DNA from: Ignavibacteria bacterium | GTDB taxonomy: Bacteria; Bacteroidota; Ignavibacteria; Tepidaquicellales; OLB5 | Length of the DNA: 64,000 nucleotides | Reading direction: 5' to 3' | Assembly (NCBI GenBank): GCA_017303675.1 | Contig: JAFLBX010000001.1 | Location: forward strand, 941,970 to 1,005,969 | Shown: positions 15,855 to 24,243 of the stretch, one piece after another | Position numbering within the stretch: the stretch's first letter is position 1 | Layout: each line of letters starts with the position of its first letter | The notes under the pieces: model-generated | Database searches by the model: none | The model's input: the letters and a program-made list of their open reading frames with translations, nothing else | What the model was told of the DNA's origin: nothing | Program-made: the position numbers and the translations under genes

Positions 15855-16928
15855 TTATACCTGTTCTTCCGAAAGTTTCTCTGCTCTATCGGCTATTTTG
15901 AGTTTTTCAAAGAGCTCCGCCAAGTCGCCTTCCATCACCTGCGAAAGATTATACATTGTTAAGCCAATACGGTGATCGGTAAGCCTGTTCTGCGGGAAGT
16001 TATATGTGCGAATTTTATCGCTCCTGTCACCGGAGCCTACCATCAATTTCCTTTTCTGCGAGGTTTCCTTATCATGCTTTTCAATTTCTGCTTCAAGCAG
16101 CCTTGAGCGCAGTACTTTCATAGCTTTTTGCTTGTTCTTTAGCTGTGAGCGCTCATCCTGGCATTGTACTACAACTCCCGTGGGAATATGTGTTATACGG
16201 ATCGCTGTTTCAACCTTGTTCACGTTCTGTCCGCCTGCGCCGCCGGAACGGAATACATCTATTTTAAGATCAGCGGGATTTATTTCAATATCCACTTCAT
16301 CAGCTTCAGGCAGCACTGCCACCGATGCGGCTGATGTATGAACTCTGCCCTGCGTTTCAGTTTCAGGTACGCGCTGCACGCGGTGAACACCGCTTTCATA
16401 TTTAAGTGTGCCGTAAATATCTTTGCCTGTTACGCTCACTATCACTTCTTTCAGTCCGCCAAGTCCCGATGATTCATTATAAGTCACAACTTCCATCTTC
16501 CAGCCTATTCTTTCGGCAAAACGTGAGTACATTCTGTACAGGTCAGCCGCAAAAAGCGCGGCTTCATCACCGCCTGTGCCTGCGCGAATTTCAAGCATAG
16601 CGTTTTTGGAATCATTCGGGTCTTTTGGAACCAAAAGTTCTTTTATTTCGGCTTCAAGCTTATCAAACCTGTTTTGCAGCTCTTCCTGTTCATTTGCCGC
16701 AAGCTCTTTCATTTCAGCGTCATTGGTCTCATATAAAAGCTTTTTATTCTCTTCAAGCTGCGCTTTAACTTTAATGTATTCATCATAAGCGTTTACAATA
16801 TCAGTTAAGTCAGAGTATTCCTTCGAAAGCCTGCGGAATTCCTTCTGGTCATTTGCCGTTTCAGGCTTATTCAGCAGCTCTGAGATCTCGTTATAACGCT
16901 CTTTTACTTTTTCTAATTTATCAAACAT
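15855..16928 (-). CDS. prfA: Peptide chain release factor 1
   Basis: A 357-residue class I release factor. The GGQ peptidyl-hydrolysis motif is at residues 232-234 (SGGAGGQNVNKVETA) and the stop-codon-reading tripeptide is PET at about 188-190 in the PxT position. RF1 has PxT and RF2 has SPF, so it reads UAA and UAG. The start is set at MFDKLEKVKERY rather than an in-frame ATG seven codons upstream, because family members begin here, a purine-rich stretch precedes it, and a full FCB promoter lies only about 20 bp upstream. It heads a short operon with a zinc-ribbon protein and a DoxX-like protein. Confidence 0.96.
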   Translation of the reverse strand: MFDKLEKVKERYNEISELLNKPETANDQKEFRRLSKEYSDLTDIVNAYDEYIKVKAQLEENKKLLYETNDAEMKELAANEQEELQNRFDKLEAEIKELLVPKDPNDSKNAMLEIRAGTGGDEAALFAADLYRMYSRFAERIGWKMEVVTYNESSGLGGLKEVIVSVTGKDIYGTLKYESGVHRVQRVPETETQGRVHTSAASVAVLPEADEVDIEINPADLKIDVFRSGGAGGQNVNKVETAIRITHIPTGVVVQCQDERSQLKNKQKAMKVLRSRLLEAEIEKHDKETSQKRKLMVGSGDRSDKIRTYNFPQNRLTDHRIGLTMYNLSQVMEGDLAELFEKLKIADRAEKLSEEQV

Positions 16929-16946
16929 GTTTTTTCTTTCTGAATA

Positions 16947-16977
16947 CAAAAATACTTTTATTTGTTTGCAAGTTCAA
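16947..16977 (-). promoter_or_regulatory. FCB-type promoter for prfA
   Basis: On the reverse strand TTG (16977-16975) precedes TATTTTTG (16954-16947) by 20 nt, matching TTG-N19/20-TAnnTTTG. The predicted start of transcription is about a dozen bases before the prfA ATG at 16928 and inside the longer alternative frame, which supports the shorter protein. Confidence 0.75.
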
Positions 16978-17216
16978 TTCAATTAACAGGCTAAAGTCAA
17001 TAGATACAAAGGCTCAAAGACTCAAAGTTTATGATTTAAAAGTACCGTAAGGAAGGAAATTATTTTCAAATTGAAATTATTGCTTCAGTGAATCAAACTG
17101 TTTCAAATTTTTTCGCGCTACAGGAAGTTGCGAAACAAATTTAAAAAATATTTTTACCGTAAAAAATTTTCTGAAAAAGTTTTTAAAAAATATTTTCATT
17201 TTTTTGTGTTTACCTA
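16978..17216. other. Intergenic region between divergent prfA and ATP-grasp genes
   Basis: No gene is seen. It contains a short heptad-like tandem repeat at 17006-17027 (CAAAG units spaced by seven bases) and an AT-rich stretch with long A and T runs (17105-17210) just upstream of the ATP-grasp promoter. Confidence 0.6.
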
Positions 17217-17246
17217 TTGACTATGAGTGTTAGAATGTTATATTTG
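17217..17246 (+). promoter_or_regulatory. FCB-type promoter for the ATP-grasp/KamA cluster
   Basis: TTG (17217-17219) is followed after exactly 19 nt by TATATTTG (17239-17246). The leader to the first start codon is about 115 nt long and AT-rich. Confidence 0.78.
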
Positions 17247-17367
17247 CAAAGAGTTTTTGATGATGAATACAGTACCATAAAAAAATTTTGAGTCAATAAG
17301 GTTTTTGGAAGTATAAAAAAAGTTTTCACATCAAAATAAATTAAAAGTAAGGAAGAAGCCAAATTTT

Positions 17368-18453
17368 TTGCGGGTAGGATTTACTTACAATATAAAAAAA
17401 GAAACTGAACAGGTATCCGAAGGACAGGATCAAAAAGTTCAGAACGAAGCGTATGTTGATGATAATTTAGTCAACAATTATTCTCATCGCTTAAGCGATG
17501 TTTATGCTGAGTGGGATGATGAAGAAACAATTTCTGCAGTTGAAGCTGCGATAAAAAAAGCTGGCCATGAAGTTATTCGTATCGAAGCTGATGAAAACGC
17601 TTTCGAAAAGCTTCGCAGCACCAGGCCAGATATAGTTTTCAATATGGCAGAAGGTTTCGGCGGCGCTTCCCGCGAGTCGCACATTCCCGCAATGCTTGAA
17701 ATGCTTAACATACCCTACACTGCAAGCGATCCCATCACAATTGGCAATTGCCACGATAAATCACGCTGTAAAGAGATATTAACTTATTATGGTGTGCCGA
17801 ATCCCGGCTTTTTTATAACCGATAGCCACGTAAACGGCCATCCCAAGGTAAAATATCCTGCTTTTGTGAAGCCTTTGCATGAAGGCTCTTCTAAGGGTAT
17901 CTATAATAGTAGTGTGGTTTACAACAACGAAGAGCTAAATCGGGAAATAACAAGAATTAAGCAAAATTATGATCAGCACTCTATAATAGAGGATTTTCTC
18001 GAAGGCCAGGAGTTTACGGTTGCTTTATTGGGAAATGGCGAAAATGTGCGCGTTTTGCCTATTGTTGGCATAAATCTGGATTGTTTGCCTGAGGATTTCC
18101 CCAAAATTTACTCATATGAAGTAAAATGGTATTTTGATACCAGGGAAAATAAGCTTGATATATTTTCATGTCCCGCAAAAATAAGCGATAAGCTCACCAA
18201 AAGGATCGAGGAAATTTGTAAACAGGCATATCATGCGCTTCGTATCCGCGATTGGGCAAGAATGGATGTAAGATGTGACGCAAATGATAATCCGTATATA
18301 ATTGAAATTAATCCGCTGCCCGGAATTTTACCGAATCCGGATGATAATTCATGCTTCCCGAAAGCTGCAAGGGAAGTTGGCATTGATTATGACGGTTTGA
18401 TACAGACTGTATTGAATGGCGCGATTGAGAGATATCAACTAAATGCCAAATGA
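17368..18453 (+). CDS. ATP-grasp enzyme, D-alanine-D-alanine ligase-like (1)
   Basis: A 361-residue ATP-grasp protein starting at TTG, preceded by AAGGAAG. Lys168 and the flexible glycine loop HEGSSKG (171-177) bind ATP phosphates, and EDFLEGQE (208-215) contacts the nucleotide. RMDVRCD (around Asp300) and EINPLPG (313-319) supply metal ligands. The N-terminal domain has the D-Ala ligase-like DIVFNMAEG segment. The family joins a carboxylate to an amine through an acyl-phosphate. This is probably not the housekeeping Ddl, because it is one of two dissimilar copies next to a GNAT and a lysine-aminomutase-like enzyme. Its substrate is unknown; an amino acid is likely. Its stop codon lies in a short CAAATGA-type tandem repeat. 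Confidence 0.9.
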   Translation: MRVGFTYNIKKETEQVSEGQDQKVQNEAYVDDNLVNNYSHRLSDVYAEWDDEETISAVEAAIKKAGHEVIRIEADENAFEKLRSTRPDIVFNMAEGFGGASRESHIPAMLEMLNIPYTASDPITIGNCHDKSRCKEILTYYGVPNPGFFITDSHVNGHPKVKYPAFVKPLHEGSSKGIYNSSVVYNNEELNREITRIKQNYDQHSIIEDFLEGQEFTVALLGNGENVRVLPIVGINLDCLPEDFPKIYSYEVKWYFDTRENKLDIFSCPAKISDKLTKRIEEICKQAYHALRIRDWARMDVRCDANDNPYIIEINPLPGILPNPDDNSCFPKAAREVGIDYDGLIQTVLNGAIERYQLNAK

Positions 18454-18530
18454 CAAAGCTCAAATGTCAAATAGTAAATTACAAATATCAAATAACAAAA
18501 TTGATTATTAATATATATTAAATTATAATC

Positions 18531-18587
18531 CCGCCCCTCTCCTTTGGAGAGGGGAAGTCAGCACCAATTGTGCTGAAGGGGTGAGGT
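18531..18587. repeat. Palindromic intergenic repeat carrying the next gene's ribosome-binding site
   Basis: Two perfect hairpins lie in tandem: CCCCTCTCC/GGAGAGGGG with a TTT loop (18534-18554) and CAGCAC/GTGCTG (18559-18575). They are followed by GGGGTGAGGTCA, which serves as Shine-Dalgarno for the second ATP-grasp gene. The C-run palindrome resembles those near 29.4, 30.4 and 31.9 kb. Confidence 0.8.
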
Positions 18588-18589
18588 CA

Positions 18590-19657
18590 ATGAATAAAAA
18601 ACTAAACATATCAATAATTTTCAATGACCCGGTGCAGTATGCGCAGGGTCCGGTATACGAAGGCACAGATGTAGATATTGACACTATACCTGAAGCTATT
18701 GATATGAGTGAATACGGTGTGCTTGATGAAGTTAAAAGCGTTGAGCGCGCTTTGGCTCCGCTTGAGCATAACACAAAAATAATTCCGGTTGCGCTTGATA
18801 TCAACAAGCTTATTAAAGAGCTTAATGAAAACAGGCCTGATATAATTTTTAATCTTTGTGAAAGCGTTGACGGCGATCCAACCCAGGAAATGAACATTGC
18901 GGGATTATTTGAATTACTGAAGATCCCCTATACCGGTTCACGCGCATTTACGCTTGGCCTGGCATTGAATAAGCCGCTTGTGAAATCTATCCTTAACCAG
19001 AACGGAATACCTACTGCCAAGCACTTTGTTACAAATACTTCAAGCATTCACCTGAACGGTCACAAGTTCCCCATGATAGTTAAGCCATCACGGGAAGACG
19101 CAAGTATAGGCATTACCAATGAATCAGTGGTTACAAATGAAGCTGACCTGAGGAAAAGAATTGAATACGTGCTCGAAGAACATAAGCAGCCTGCGCTGGT
19201 TGAAGAGTTCATAGACGGCAGGGAAATAAATGTATCGGTGGTTGGAAATGATGACCCCATAACTTTTCCCATAAGTGAAATTGATTTCACAGGTTTGCCC
19301 TCTGATTACCCGAAAATAATCAGCTACAACAGCAAATGGATGTATAAAACTGTTGAATTCGAAAACACCAAGGCGGTTTGCCCGGCGCAAAACCTGAGCG
19401 ATAAAGAAGTTCAGGTAATACAGGAAACAGCAAAAAAGGTTTATAAGCTTCTCGGAGCCGCTGATTACGCCAGGGTTGATATGAGGCTTAAGGACGGCGT
19501 GCCCTATGTGCTTGAGCTGAACCCGAATCCTGATATTGCAAGCGATGTACCCGAAGATACAGGCTTTACACGCAGCGCCAAGGCGCATGGATGGGAGTAC
19601 AGCTACCTGATTCAGCAGATAATCGGTTTTGCATTGAAGAGGTGGGGAGTTAAGTAG
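18590..19657 (+). CDS. ATP-grasp enzyme, D-alanine-D-alanine ligase-like (2)
   Basis: A 355-residue ATP-grasp protein. An upstream GTG (18581) is in frame, but the ATG is chosen because GAGGT stands at Shine-Dalgarno distance. ATP-grasp marks are VKPSREDASIG (Lys and flexible loop), VEEFIDGREINVSV, DYARVDMRL and YVLELNPNPD. The N-terminal domain has DIIFNLCESVDGD, parallel to DIVFNMAEGFGG in the first copy. The two copies are clearly diverged paralogues, which suggests two successive or alternative ligations rather than redundancy. It is cytoplasmic with no fusion domain. It lies between the first ligase and the GNAT gene in one plus-strand run. The substrate is unknown. Confidence 0.9.
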   Translation: MNKKLNISIIFNDPVQYAQGPVYEGTDVDIDTIPEAIDMSEYGVLDEVKSVERALAPLEHNTKIIPVALDINKLIKELNENRPDIIFNLCESVDGDPTQEMNIAGLFELLKIPYTGSRAFTLGLALNKPLVKSILNQNGIPTAKHFVTNTSSIHLNGHKFPMIVKPSREDASIGITNESVVTNEADLRKRIEYVLEEHKQPALVEEFIDGREINVSVVGNDDPITFPISEIDFTGLPSDYPKIISYNSKWMYKTVEFENTKAVCPAQNLSDKEVQVIQETAKKVYKLLGAADYARVDMRLKDGVPYVLELNPNPDIASDVPEDTGFTRSAKAHGWEYSYLIQQIIGFALKRWGVK

Positions 19658-19725
19658 GTTTTAGGCTGCAGGTTACAGGTTGCAGGTTTCAAAATTACAG
19701 ATTGGGAATTGCAGGTTGTAGTTAA

Positions 19726-20199
19726 ATGATAAGAAAGTTAATACAGAGCGACAGGGAAAAGATACAAAGGATACTTACTGATACGGGACATTTTAATGAT
19801 GATGAGATAAAAGTTGCGATGGAACTGGTTGATATTTACCTGAACGATGCGAAACAGACAGATTATATTTTTTATATTATAGAAAACGCTGAAACCCGGG
19901 AGGCATCAGGGTATATTTGTTACGGAAGAAGACCTCTGACTGACTGGACATATGATCTTTACTGGATAGCTGTAGATCCCAATATTCATGGTAAGGGACT
20001 TGGCAGCCGGCTTGTAAAACATATGGAAGATGACCTTTCAGCAGCAGGCGGAAAAATTATACTGATAGAAACAAGCGGAAAGCCGGAATATGAAAATGAA
20101 CGGAAGTTCTACACCAAAAACGGCTATGAAGTTCAGACTATCATTAAAGATTTTTACAGAAGCGGTGACGACTTGTATGTTTACCGCAAATACCTTTAA
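19726..20199 (+). CDS. GNAT N-acetyltransferase in the KamA cluster
   Basis: A 157-residue GNAT protein with the acetyl-CoA loop GKGLGSRLVKHME (about residues 88-100), preceded by WIAVDPNIH and followed by GGKIILIETSGKPEYENERKFYTKNGYEV, as in single-domain acetyltransferases. AblB, the beta-lysine N6-acetyltransferase that follows a lysine 2,3-aminomutase in N6-acetyl-beta-lysine synthesis, is also a GNAT but about 100 residues longer. This protein is therefore at most a functional analogue. It lies 110 bp upstream of the KamA-type gene. The 68-bp gap before it is filled with GCAGGTT-like low-complexity repeats, and it has no clear Shine-Dalgarno. Confidence 0.85.
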   Translation: MIRKLIQSDREKIQRILTDTGHFNDDEIKVAMELVDIYLNDAKQTDYIFYIIENAETREASGYICYGRRPLTDWTYDLYWIAVDPNIHGKGLGSRLVKHMEDDLSAAGGKIILIETSGKPEYENERKFYTKNGYEVQTIIKDFYRSGDDLYVYRKYL

Positions 20200-20309
20200 A
20201 GAAAGCCTTTAAAGGTAAGGTAACCCGAAATTGAAGTAAGGTGCCCTGTGAAACCTTCCCTGAAATAAACGGGCAGGAATCCAAAAACTAAACAAGGAGT
20301 TAATATTTT

Positions 20310-21440
20310 ATGGAACTATGGCAGCAGCTGCTAAAACAAAGCGTCAGCTCAGTAGATCAGCTTGTCGATCAGTTCGGAATCAAAAAAGAAGTTGCCGAAA
20401 GACTGGATGATTTTTTTCAGGCGAGGATAAATCCATATTACCTAAGCCTCATCCGTTACCCCGGCGATCCTATCTGGCTTCAGGCTGTGCCTGATGAAGT
20501 AGAATTATACGACATCGATGCACCTGAAGACCCGCTCAATGAAGATGAAATGAGCCCGGTTCCTAATATTACTCACCGTTACCCGGACAGAGCTTTATTT
20601 TTAACCACCAGCCAGTGCGGCCTGTACTGCAGGTTCTGCACGCGCAAGCGCAAGGTGGGTGATTCCAGCAAAATCAATATGCGCGAGCTTGAAGCGGCTT
20701 TCCAATATCTGGAGCAGCATACCGAAATTAACGATGTGATACTCTCAGGCGGTGACCCGCTAATGCTCACAGACGCAATGCTTGAAAAAGTACTCATTAG
20801 GCTGCGCCAGATACCGCATATTTCCATAATCAGGCTTGGCACAAAAATGCCCTGTGTGCTTCCGCAAAGGATCACTCCGCAATTATGTGATATGCTGAAA
20901 AAATATCACCCCATTTATGTAAATACACATTTTAATCACCCGTGGGAGATCACACCTGAGAGCACTAAAGCATGTGAAATGCTTGTAAATGCAGGTGTTC
21001 CTGTGGGTTGCCAGACTGTTCTGCTTAAAGGCGTTAATGATGACCCGGAAGTTATGCGCGAGCTTATGAAAAAGCTTCTTGCTATCAGGGTAAGGCCGTA
21101 TTACATATACCAGGCTGATCTTACTAAAGGCGCTAACCATTTCCGTACACCAATTGATGTAGGTTTGGAAATAATGGATAATCTTCGCGGCCATATCAGC
21201 GGACTTGCAGTTCCGCAGTTTGTGATAGATGCACCCGGCGGCGGCGGAAAAATTCCGCTATTGCCTGAATACGTTCTTGCGCGCGATAAAGAAAAGATCA
21301 TACTGCGCAACTTTAAGAATGAAGTATATGAATACCCGGACGTTCAGGAAGAACATATTGTTCTAAAACGGGGCAGGAACATAGAAAAACCGCCTAAGAA
21401 AAAGGCGAAGAAGAAGGTACCGCTCCCGGTTCTGCAATAA
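20310..21440 (+). CDS. KamA family radical SAM enzyme (lysine 2,3-aminomutase-like)
   Basis: A 376-residue radical SAM enzyme. The [4Fe-4S] motif is Cys103-x3-Cys107-x2-Cys110 (CGLYCRFCTRKR), SGGDP (146-150) is the GGxP-type SAM contact, and Lys314 in DAPGGGGKIPLLP is the expected PLP Schiff-base lysine. The region after that lysine is longer than in EpmB, and the sequence is closer to free-lysine aminomutases. The C-terminal 20 residues are a Lys/Pro-rich tail. The enzyme would convert L-lysine, or a related amino acid, to the beta form. It has a strong Shine-Dalgarno (AAGGAG) and a terminator just after it. The GNAT and two ATP-grasp genes upstream suggest acetylation or ligation of the product. 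Confidence 0.9.
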   Translation: MELWQQLLKQSVSSVDQLVDQFGIKKEVAERLDDFFQARINPYYLSLIRYPGDPIWLQAVPDEVELYDIDAPEDPLNEDEMSPVPNITHRYPDRALFLTTSQCGLYCRFCTRKRKVGDSSKINMRELEAAFQYLEQHTEINDVILSGGDPLMLTDAMLEKVLIRLRQIPHISIIRLGTKMPCVLPQRITPQLCDMLKKYHPIYVNTHFNHPWEITPESTKACEMLVNAGVPVGCQTVLLKGVNDDPEVMRELMKKLLAIRVRPYYIYQADLTKGANHFRTPIDVGLEIMDNLRGHISGLAVPQFVIDAPGGGGKIPLLPEYVLARDKEKIILRNFKNEVYEYPDVQEEHIVLKRGRNIEKPPKKKAKKKVPLPVLQ

Positions 21441-21459
21441 CAATTACACATGAATCTGT

Positions 21460-21492
21460 TAAAAGGCGTTCAATATTGGACGCCTTTTTTAT
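21460..21492 (+). terminator. Intrinsic terminator after the KamA gene
   Basis: A stem AAAAGGCG/CGCCTTTTTT closes a 12-base loop and ends in a T-run, about 20 bp after the KamA stop codon. It closes the cluster that starts at the 17.2-kb promoter. Confidence 0.9.
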
Positions 21493-21531
21493 TAAATTTT
21501 TGAAATATATCAACTAAAATAACCATACCTA

Positions 21532-21562
21532 TTGATAATTTGCGGAATTTGAGGTATGTTTG
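21532..21562 (+). promoter_or_regulatory. FCB-type promoter for the M43 protease gene
   Basis: TTG (21532-21534) stands 20 nt before TATGTTTG (21555-21562), a full consensus match. It gives a leader of about 85 nt before the protease start. Confidence 0.78.
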
Positions 21563-21653
21563 TTTCTTTACTTCATAAAAATTAACAGGATAGACCATCA
21601 GAATAAAATATTAAAACTACCATCTTCATTATTAATAAACAAAAAAATACAAA

Positions 21654-22979
21654 ATGAAAAAACTATTCAAATCCGGCTTAAATTCATTTTTATTGCTTTC
21701 AGCAGCGGCTGCAATATTTATATTCAGCACCGCTTTCAGGAGCAGCACAGAAAAAACTGGCAGCATGCATTTCCATTCAGATGGAAGAACATGCGGTACT
21801 GTTGAATTCAACGAACTACAGATGCAGCAGTATCCGCAGTTCAGAGAGAACAGACAAAGAATTGAAGAATATACAAAAAACTACACGCATTCTGAAAGCA
21901 GATTGCTTGTAACGATTCCTGTTGTTTTTCACGTGGTTTATAATACACCTCAGCAGAATATTTCTGATGCGCAGATACTTTCGCAGATTGCTGTGTTAAA
22001 TCAGGACTATGCAAAGTTAAATTCTGATACAAATTTGATCCCCGCTGTTTGGAAATCCATTGCCGCAAACACTCAGATCCAGTTTTGCCTCGCTCAGCGG
22101 GATCCTAACGGAAATCCAACAACAGGCATAACGCGTACATCAACAAGCATTACTGCATTCACCGGCTCCTCTGATCAGCGTATATTTTTTACTGCTCAAG
22201 GCGGCCATGATATCTGGGATAGGGACCGTTATTTGAACATCTACGTTTGCAATCTTGGCGGAGGTTTGCTGGGATATGCCCAGTTCCCGGGCGGAAATCC
22301 CCAAACAGACGGTACTGTAAATCTTTACACTGCAGTTGGTACAACCGGTGTTGTAAACCCTCCGTACGATAAAGGCAGAACGGTTACACACGAAGTTGGG
22401 CACTGGTTAAACCTGTTCCATATTTGGGGTGATGAGCCTGACTGCAACCAGGATGACCAGGTTTCTGATACTCCGCTTCAGGGCAATTCTTCAAGCGGAT
22501 GTCCTACTTTCCCGACAACAGATGCCTGCCAGCCTAACAGTCCCGGAATTATGTTTGTGAACTATATGGATTATTCAAATGATGCCTGTATGTACATGTT
22601 TACTTCAGGTCAGTCAACAAGGATGAATGCAGCATTGAGCGGCCCGAGGGCAAGTTTGTTAACATCAAACGGCTGTATTCCAATCGGTATTACACCAATA
22701 AGCACAGAAATTCCCGCAAAGTATTCGCTTGAACAGAACTTTCCAAATCCGTTCAACCCGGTTACAAATATCAGGTTTGATATCACCCGTTCATCACAGG
22801 TATCACTTAAGGTTTACGATGCTGCAGGCAATGAAATTGCCGTGCTGGTTAACCAGGCACTTAATGCGGGTACATATAATTATGATTTTGACGCCTCAAA
22901 TTACCCAAGCGGTGTGTATTTCTATGTGTTAAGCGCAGGTGAATTTACCGCTACCAAGAAAATGGTATTAATTAAGTAA
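21654..22979 (+). CDS. Secreted M43 (pappalysin-type) zinc metalloprotease with T9SS sorting domain
   Basis: A 441-residue protein: an N-terminal signal sequence (about 1-30), a propeptide-like stretch, then a metzincin catalytic domain. The zinc motif HEVGHWLNLFH gives His246, Glu247, His250 and His256; the Met-turn NYMDYSND has Met305. This is the M43 cytophagalysin/pappalysin pattern. The last 85 residues are a T9SS type A domain (FPNPFNPVTNIRFD ... SGVYFYVLSAGEFTATKKMVLIK), so the protein should cross the outer membrane by the type IX system and be released or anchored there. It is monocistronic, with its own promoter and terminator. The natural substrate is unknown. Confidence 0.93.
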   Translation: MKKLFKSGLNSFLLLSAAAAIFIFSTAFRSSTEKTGSMHFHSDGRTCGTVEFNELQMQQYPQFRENRQRIEEYTKNYTHSESRLLVTIPVVFHVVYNTPQQNISDAQILSQIAVLNQDYAKLNSDTNLIPAVWKSIAANTQIQFCLAQRDPNGNPTTGITRTSTSITAFTGSSDQRIFFTAQGGHDIWDRDRYLNIYVCNLGGGLLGYAQFPGGNPQTDGTVNLYTAVGTTGVVNPPYDKGRTVTHEVGHWLNLFHIWGDEPDCNQDDQVSDTPLQGNSSSGCPTFPTTDACQPNSPGIMFVNYMDYSNDACMYMFTSGQSTRMNAALSGPRASLLTSNGCIPIGITPISTEIPAKYSLEQNFPNPFNPVTNIRFDITRSSQVSLKVYDAAGNEIAVLVNQALNAGTYNYDFDASNYPSGVYFYVLSAGEFTATKKMVLIK

Positions 22980-23016
22980 ATATTTTGTAAAAATTCACTT
23001 ATCAAAAATATTATTT

Positions 23017-23048
23017 TTAAAAACCCGCTTAAAAAGCGGGTTTTTTTA
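23017..23048 (+). terminator. Intrinsic terminator after the M43 protease gene
   Basis: A stem AAACCCGCTT/AAGCGGGTTT with a three-base loop is followed by a T-run, about 45 bp after the stop. Confidence 0.9.
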
Positions 23049-23077
23049 TTTTCATGTTTACAACTAAAATATTAGTA

Positions 23078-23107
23078 TTGTTAAGCAGTGCATATCAATT
23101 ATATTTG
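23078..23107 (+). promoter_or_regulatory. FCB-type promoter for the cupin gene
   Basis: TTG (23078-23080) precedes TATATTTG (23100-23107) by 19 nt. The predicted transcript starts about 25 bp before the cupin ATG. Confidence 0.78.
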
Positions 23108-23138
23108 TAAAATTCAAAAAATTTATTGAACATTTTTT

Positions 23139-23693
23139 ATGAAATATAAATATCCGGTAACAATTGAAAACGGTTTAGGGGAAATACTTATATTTAAATC
23201 CTGTGAAACAGAAAACGGTGAAGAAAAATTAATTGTGGAAAATTTTGTAAAGCCGGGGGCGGGACCTGTTATGCATACACATCTTTTGCAGGATGAAGCT
23301 CTTACTGTAGAATCAGGTGAGCTTACTTACCAGGTTATGGGAGAAGAGCCGAAAACTGCGCAAGCCGGTGAAACAGCAGTTTTTAAAAGAGGAGTACCGC
23401 ATAAGTTTGTTAACTCAGGCACAACAGAACTGCACTGCACGGGTTACATAAAGCCTGCAAATACCATAATTTTTTATCTTTCTGCCATATTTGAAGCACA
23501 GAAGAAGTCCGGAAAGCCCCAGCCGGCGCTGATGGACGCCGCATACCTGATACACAGGTATAAAAGTGAATACGACCTGCCTGAGCTTCCCCTGTTCGTT
23601 AAGAAGTTTATGATGCCTGCGGTTTATTTTTTCGGCAGGTTGTTCGGAAGGTATCAGCATTTTAAAAACGCGCCTGAACCTTTAAAAAAATAA
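23139..23693 (+). CDS. Cupin domain protein (184 aa)
   Basis: The first 105 residues form a cupin barrel: GPVMHTHLLQDEALTVESGELTYQVMGEE carries the first motif (His-x-His with a later Glu), and GVPHKFVNSGTTELHCTGYI carries the second metal His. Metal ligands are therefore present. The C-terminal 75 residues are helical with a hydrophobic segment (PLFVKKFMMPAVYFFGRLFG), which may associate with the membrane. Such cupins in Bacteroidota are annotated only by fold. It is transcribed alone from a full FCB promoter. A weak terminator-like hairpin (AAAGC/GCTTT plus T-run) lies near 23802-23820. Confidence 0.82.
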   Translation: MKYKYPVTIENGLGEILIFKSCETENGEEKLIVENFVKPGAGPVMHTHLLQDEALTVESGELTYQVMGEEPKTAQAGETAVFKRGVPHKFVNSGTTELHCTGYIKPANTIIFYLSAIFEAQKKSGKPQPALMDAAYLIHRYKSEYDLPELPLFVKKFMMPAVYFFGRLFGRYQHFKNAPEPLKK

Positions 23694-24043
23694 TGCAGCC
23701 AAAAAACACTTTTCATTTTATAGGATGTAAAATTTTTTATTTAATTTTTTTTGTTTATCAAAAGTAATTTATTGCCGCATGCAAAATTTATTTTCTTTAA
23801 GAAAGCCTTTTAGCTTTTTTGTTTTTCCGGGGTGTTGATAAAAATCCTTACAAATTATTTTTCAAAAATCAAAACACCCGCCATCAACTGATTTATTGAC
23901 CAATATCCATATTGCGGCATAAAAAAAACATGTCTGAAATTTTTTTTTGAGGGTAAAATTTCACACTTAATTTAGAAACTGCCTGTTTAAGAGGCTTCAC
24001 GGATTGTCAAGTATTTTGGTAAAATTTTTTCTTACGATGTAAT
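23694..24043. other. Non-coding region upstream of nrdJ
   Basis: No gene is seen. Visible features are a weak terminator-like hairpin near 23802-23820 and a GGGTGTTGAT/ATC...AACACCC inverted repeat (23830-23879). There is also a perfect CAATATCCATATTG palindrome (23899-23912 region). No cobalamin riboswitch core could be recognised. Confidence 0.55.
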
Positions 24044-24074
24044 TTGCATTTATAGTTTTGTTCTATTAATTTTG
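24044..24074 (+). promoter_or_regulatory. FCB-type promoter for nrdJ, with adjacent palindrome
   Basis: TTTG (24043-24046) stands 20 nt before TAATTTTG (24067-24074). The perfect palindrome TCGTTAACGA (24082-24091) sits right at the expected transcription start, and GTTAACGA recurs near 24185, so a repressor site is possible. Confidence 0.72.
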
Positions 24075-24243
24075 TTTCCAATCGTTAACGAAAGCTAATC
24101 AAGGTCAGAATAAGGAAAGCTTTTTTCAAAACAGAAGCGTAACCCCTGCCGGTTCAAAAGATAAAGTTAAGATGTTTCTTCCGTGTTAACGATGAGTTAA
24201 ATTTTAATAAAAGAATTCCGAAAATTTTTTAATTACTTACCGC

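Noticed and set aside
19726-20199. Naming the GNAT gene ablB
   Set aside because: Although it lies beside a KamA gene, it is about 100 residues shorter than AblB and shows only generic GNAT motifs.
23694-24243. Cobalamin riboswitch upstream of nrdJ
   Set aside because: The region was read for the conserved B12-box GCCACTG and the surrounding core elements, and none was found. Only an ordinary promoter and palindromes are visible.
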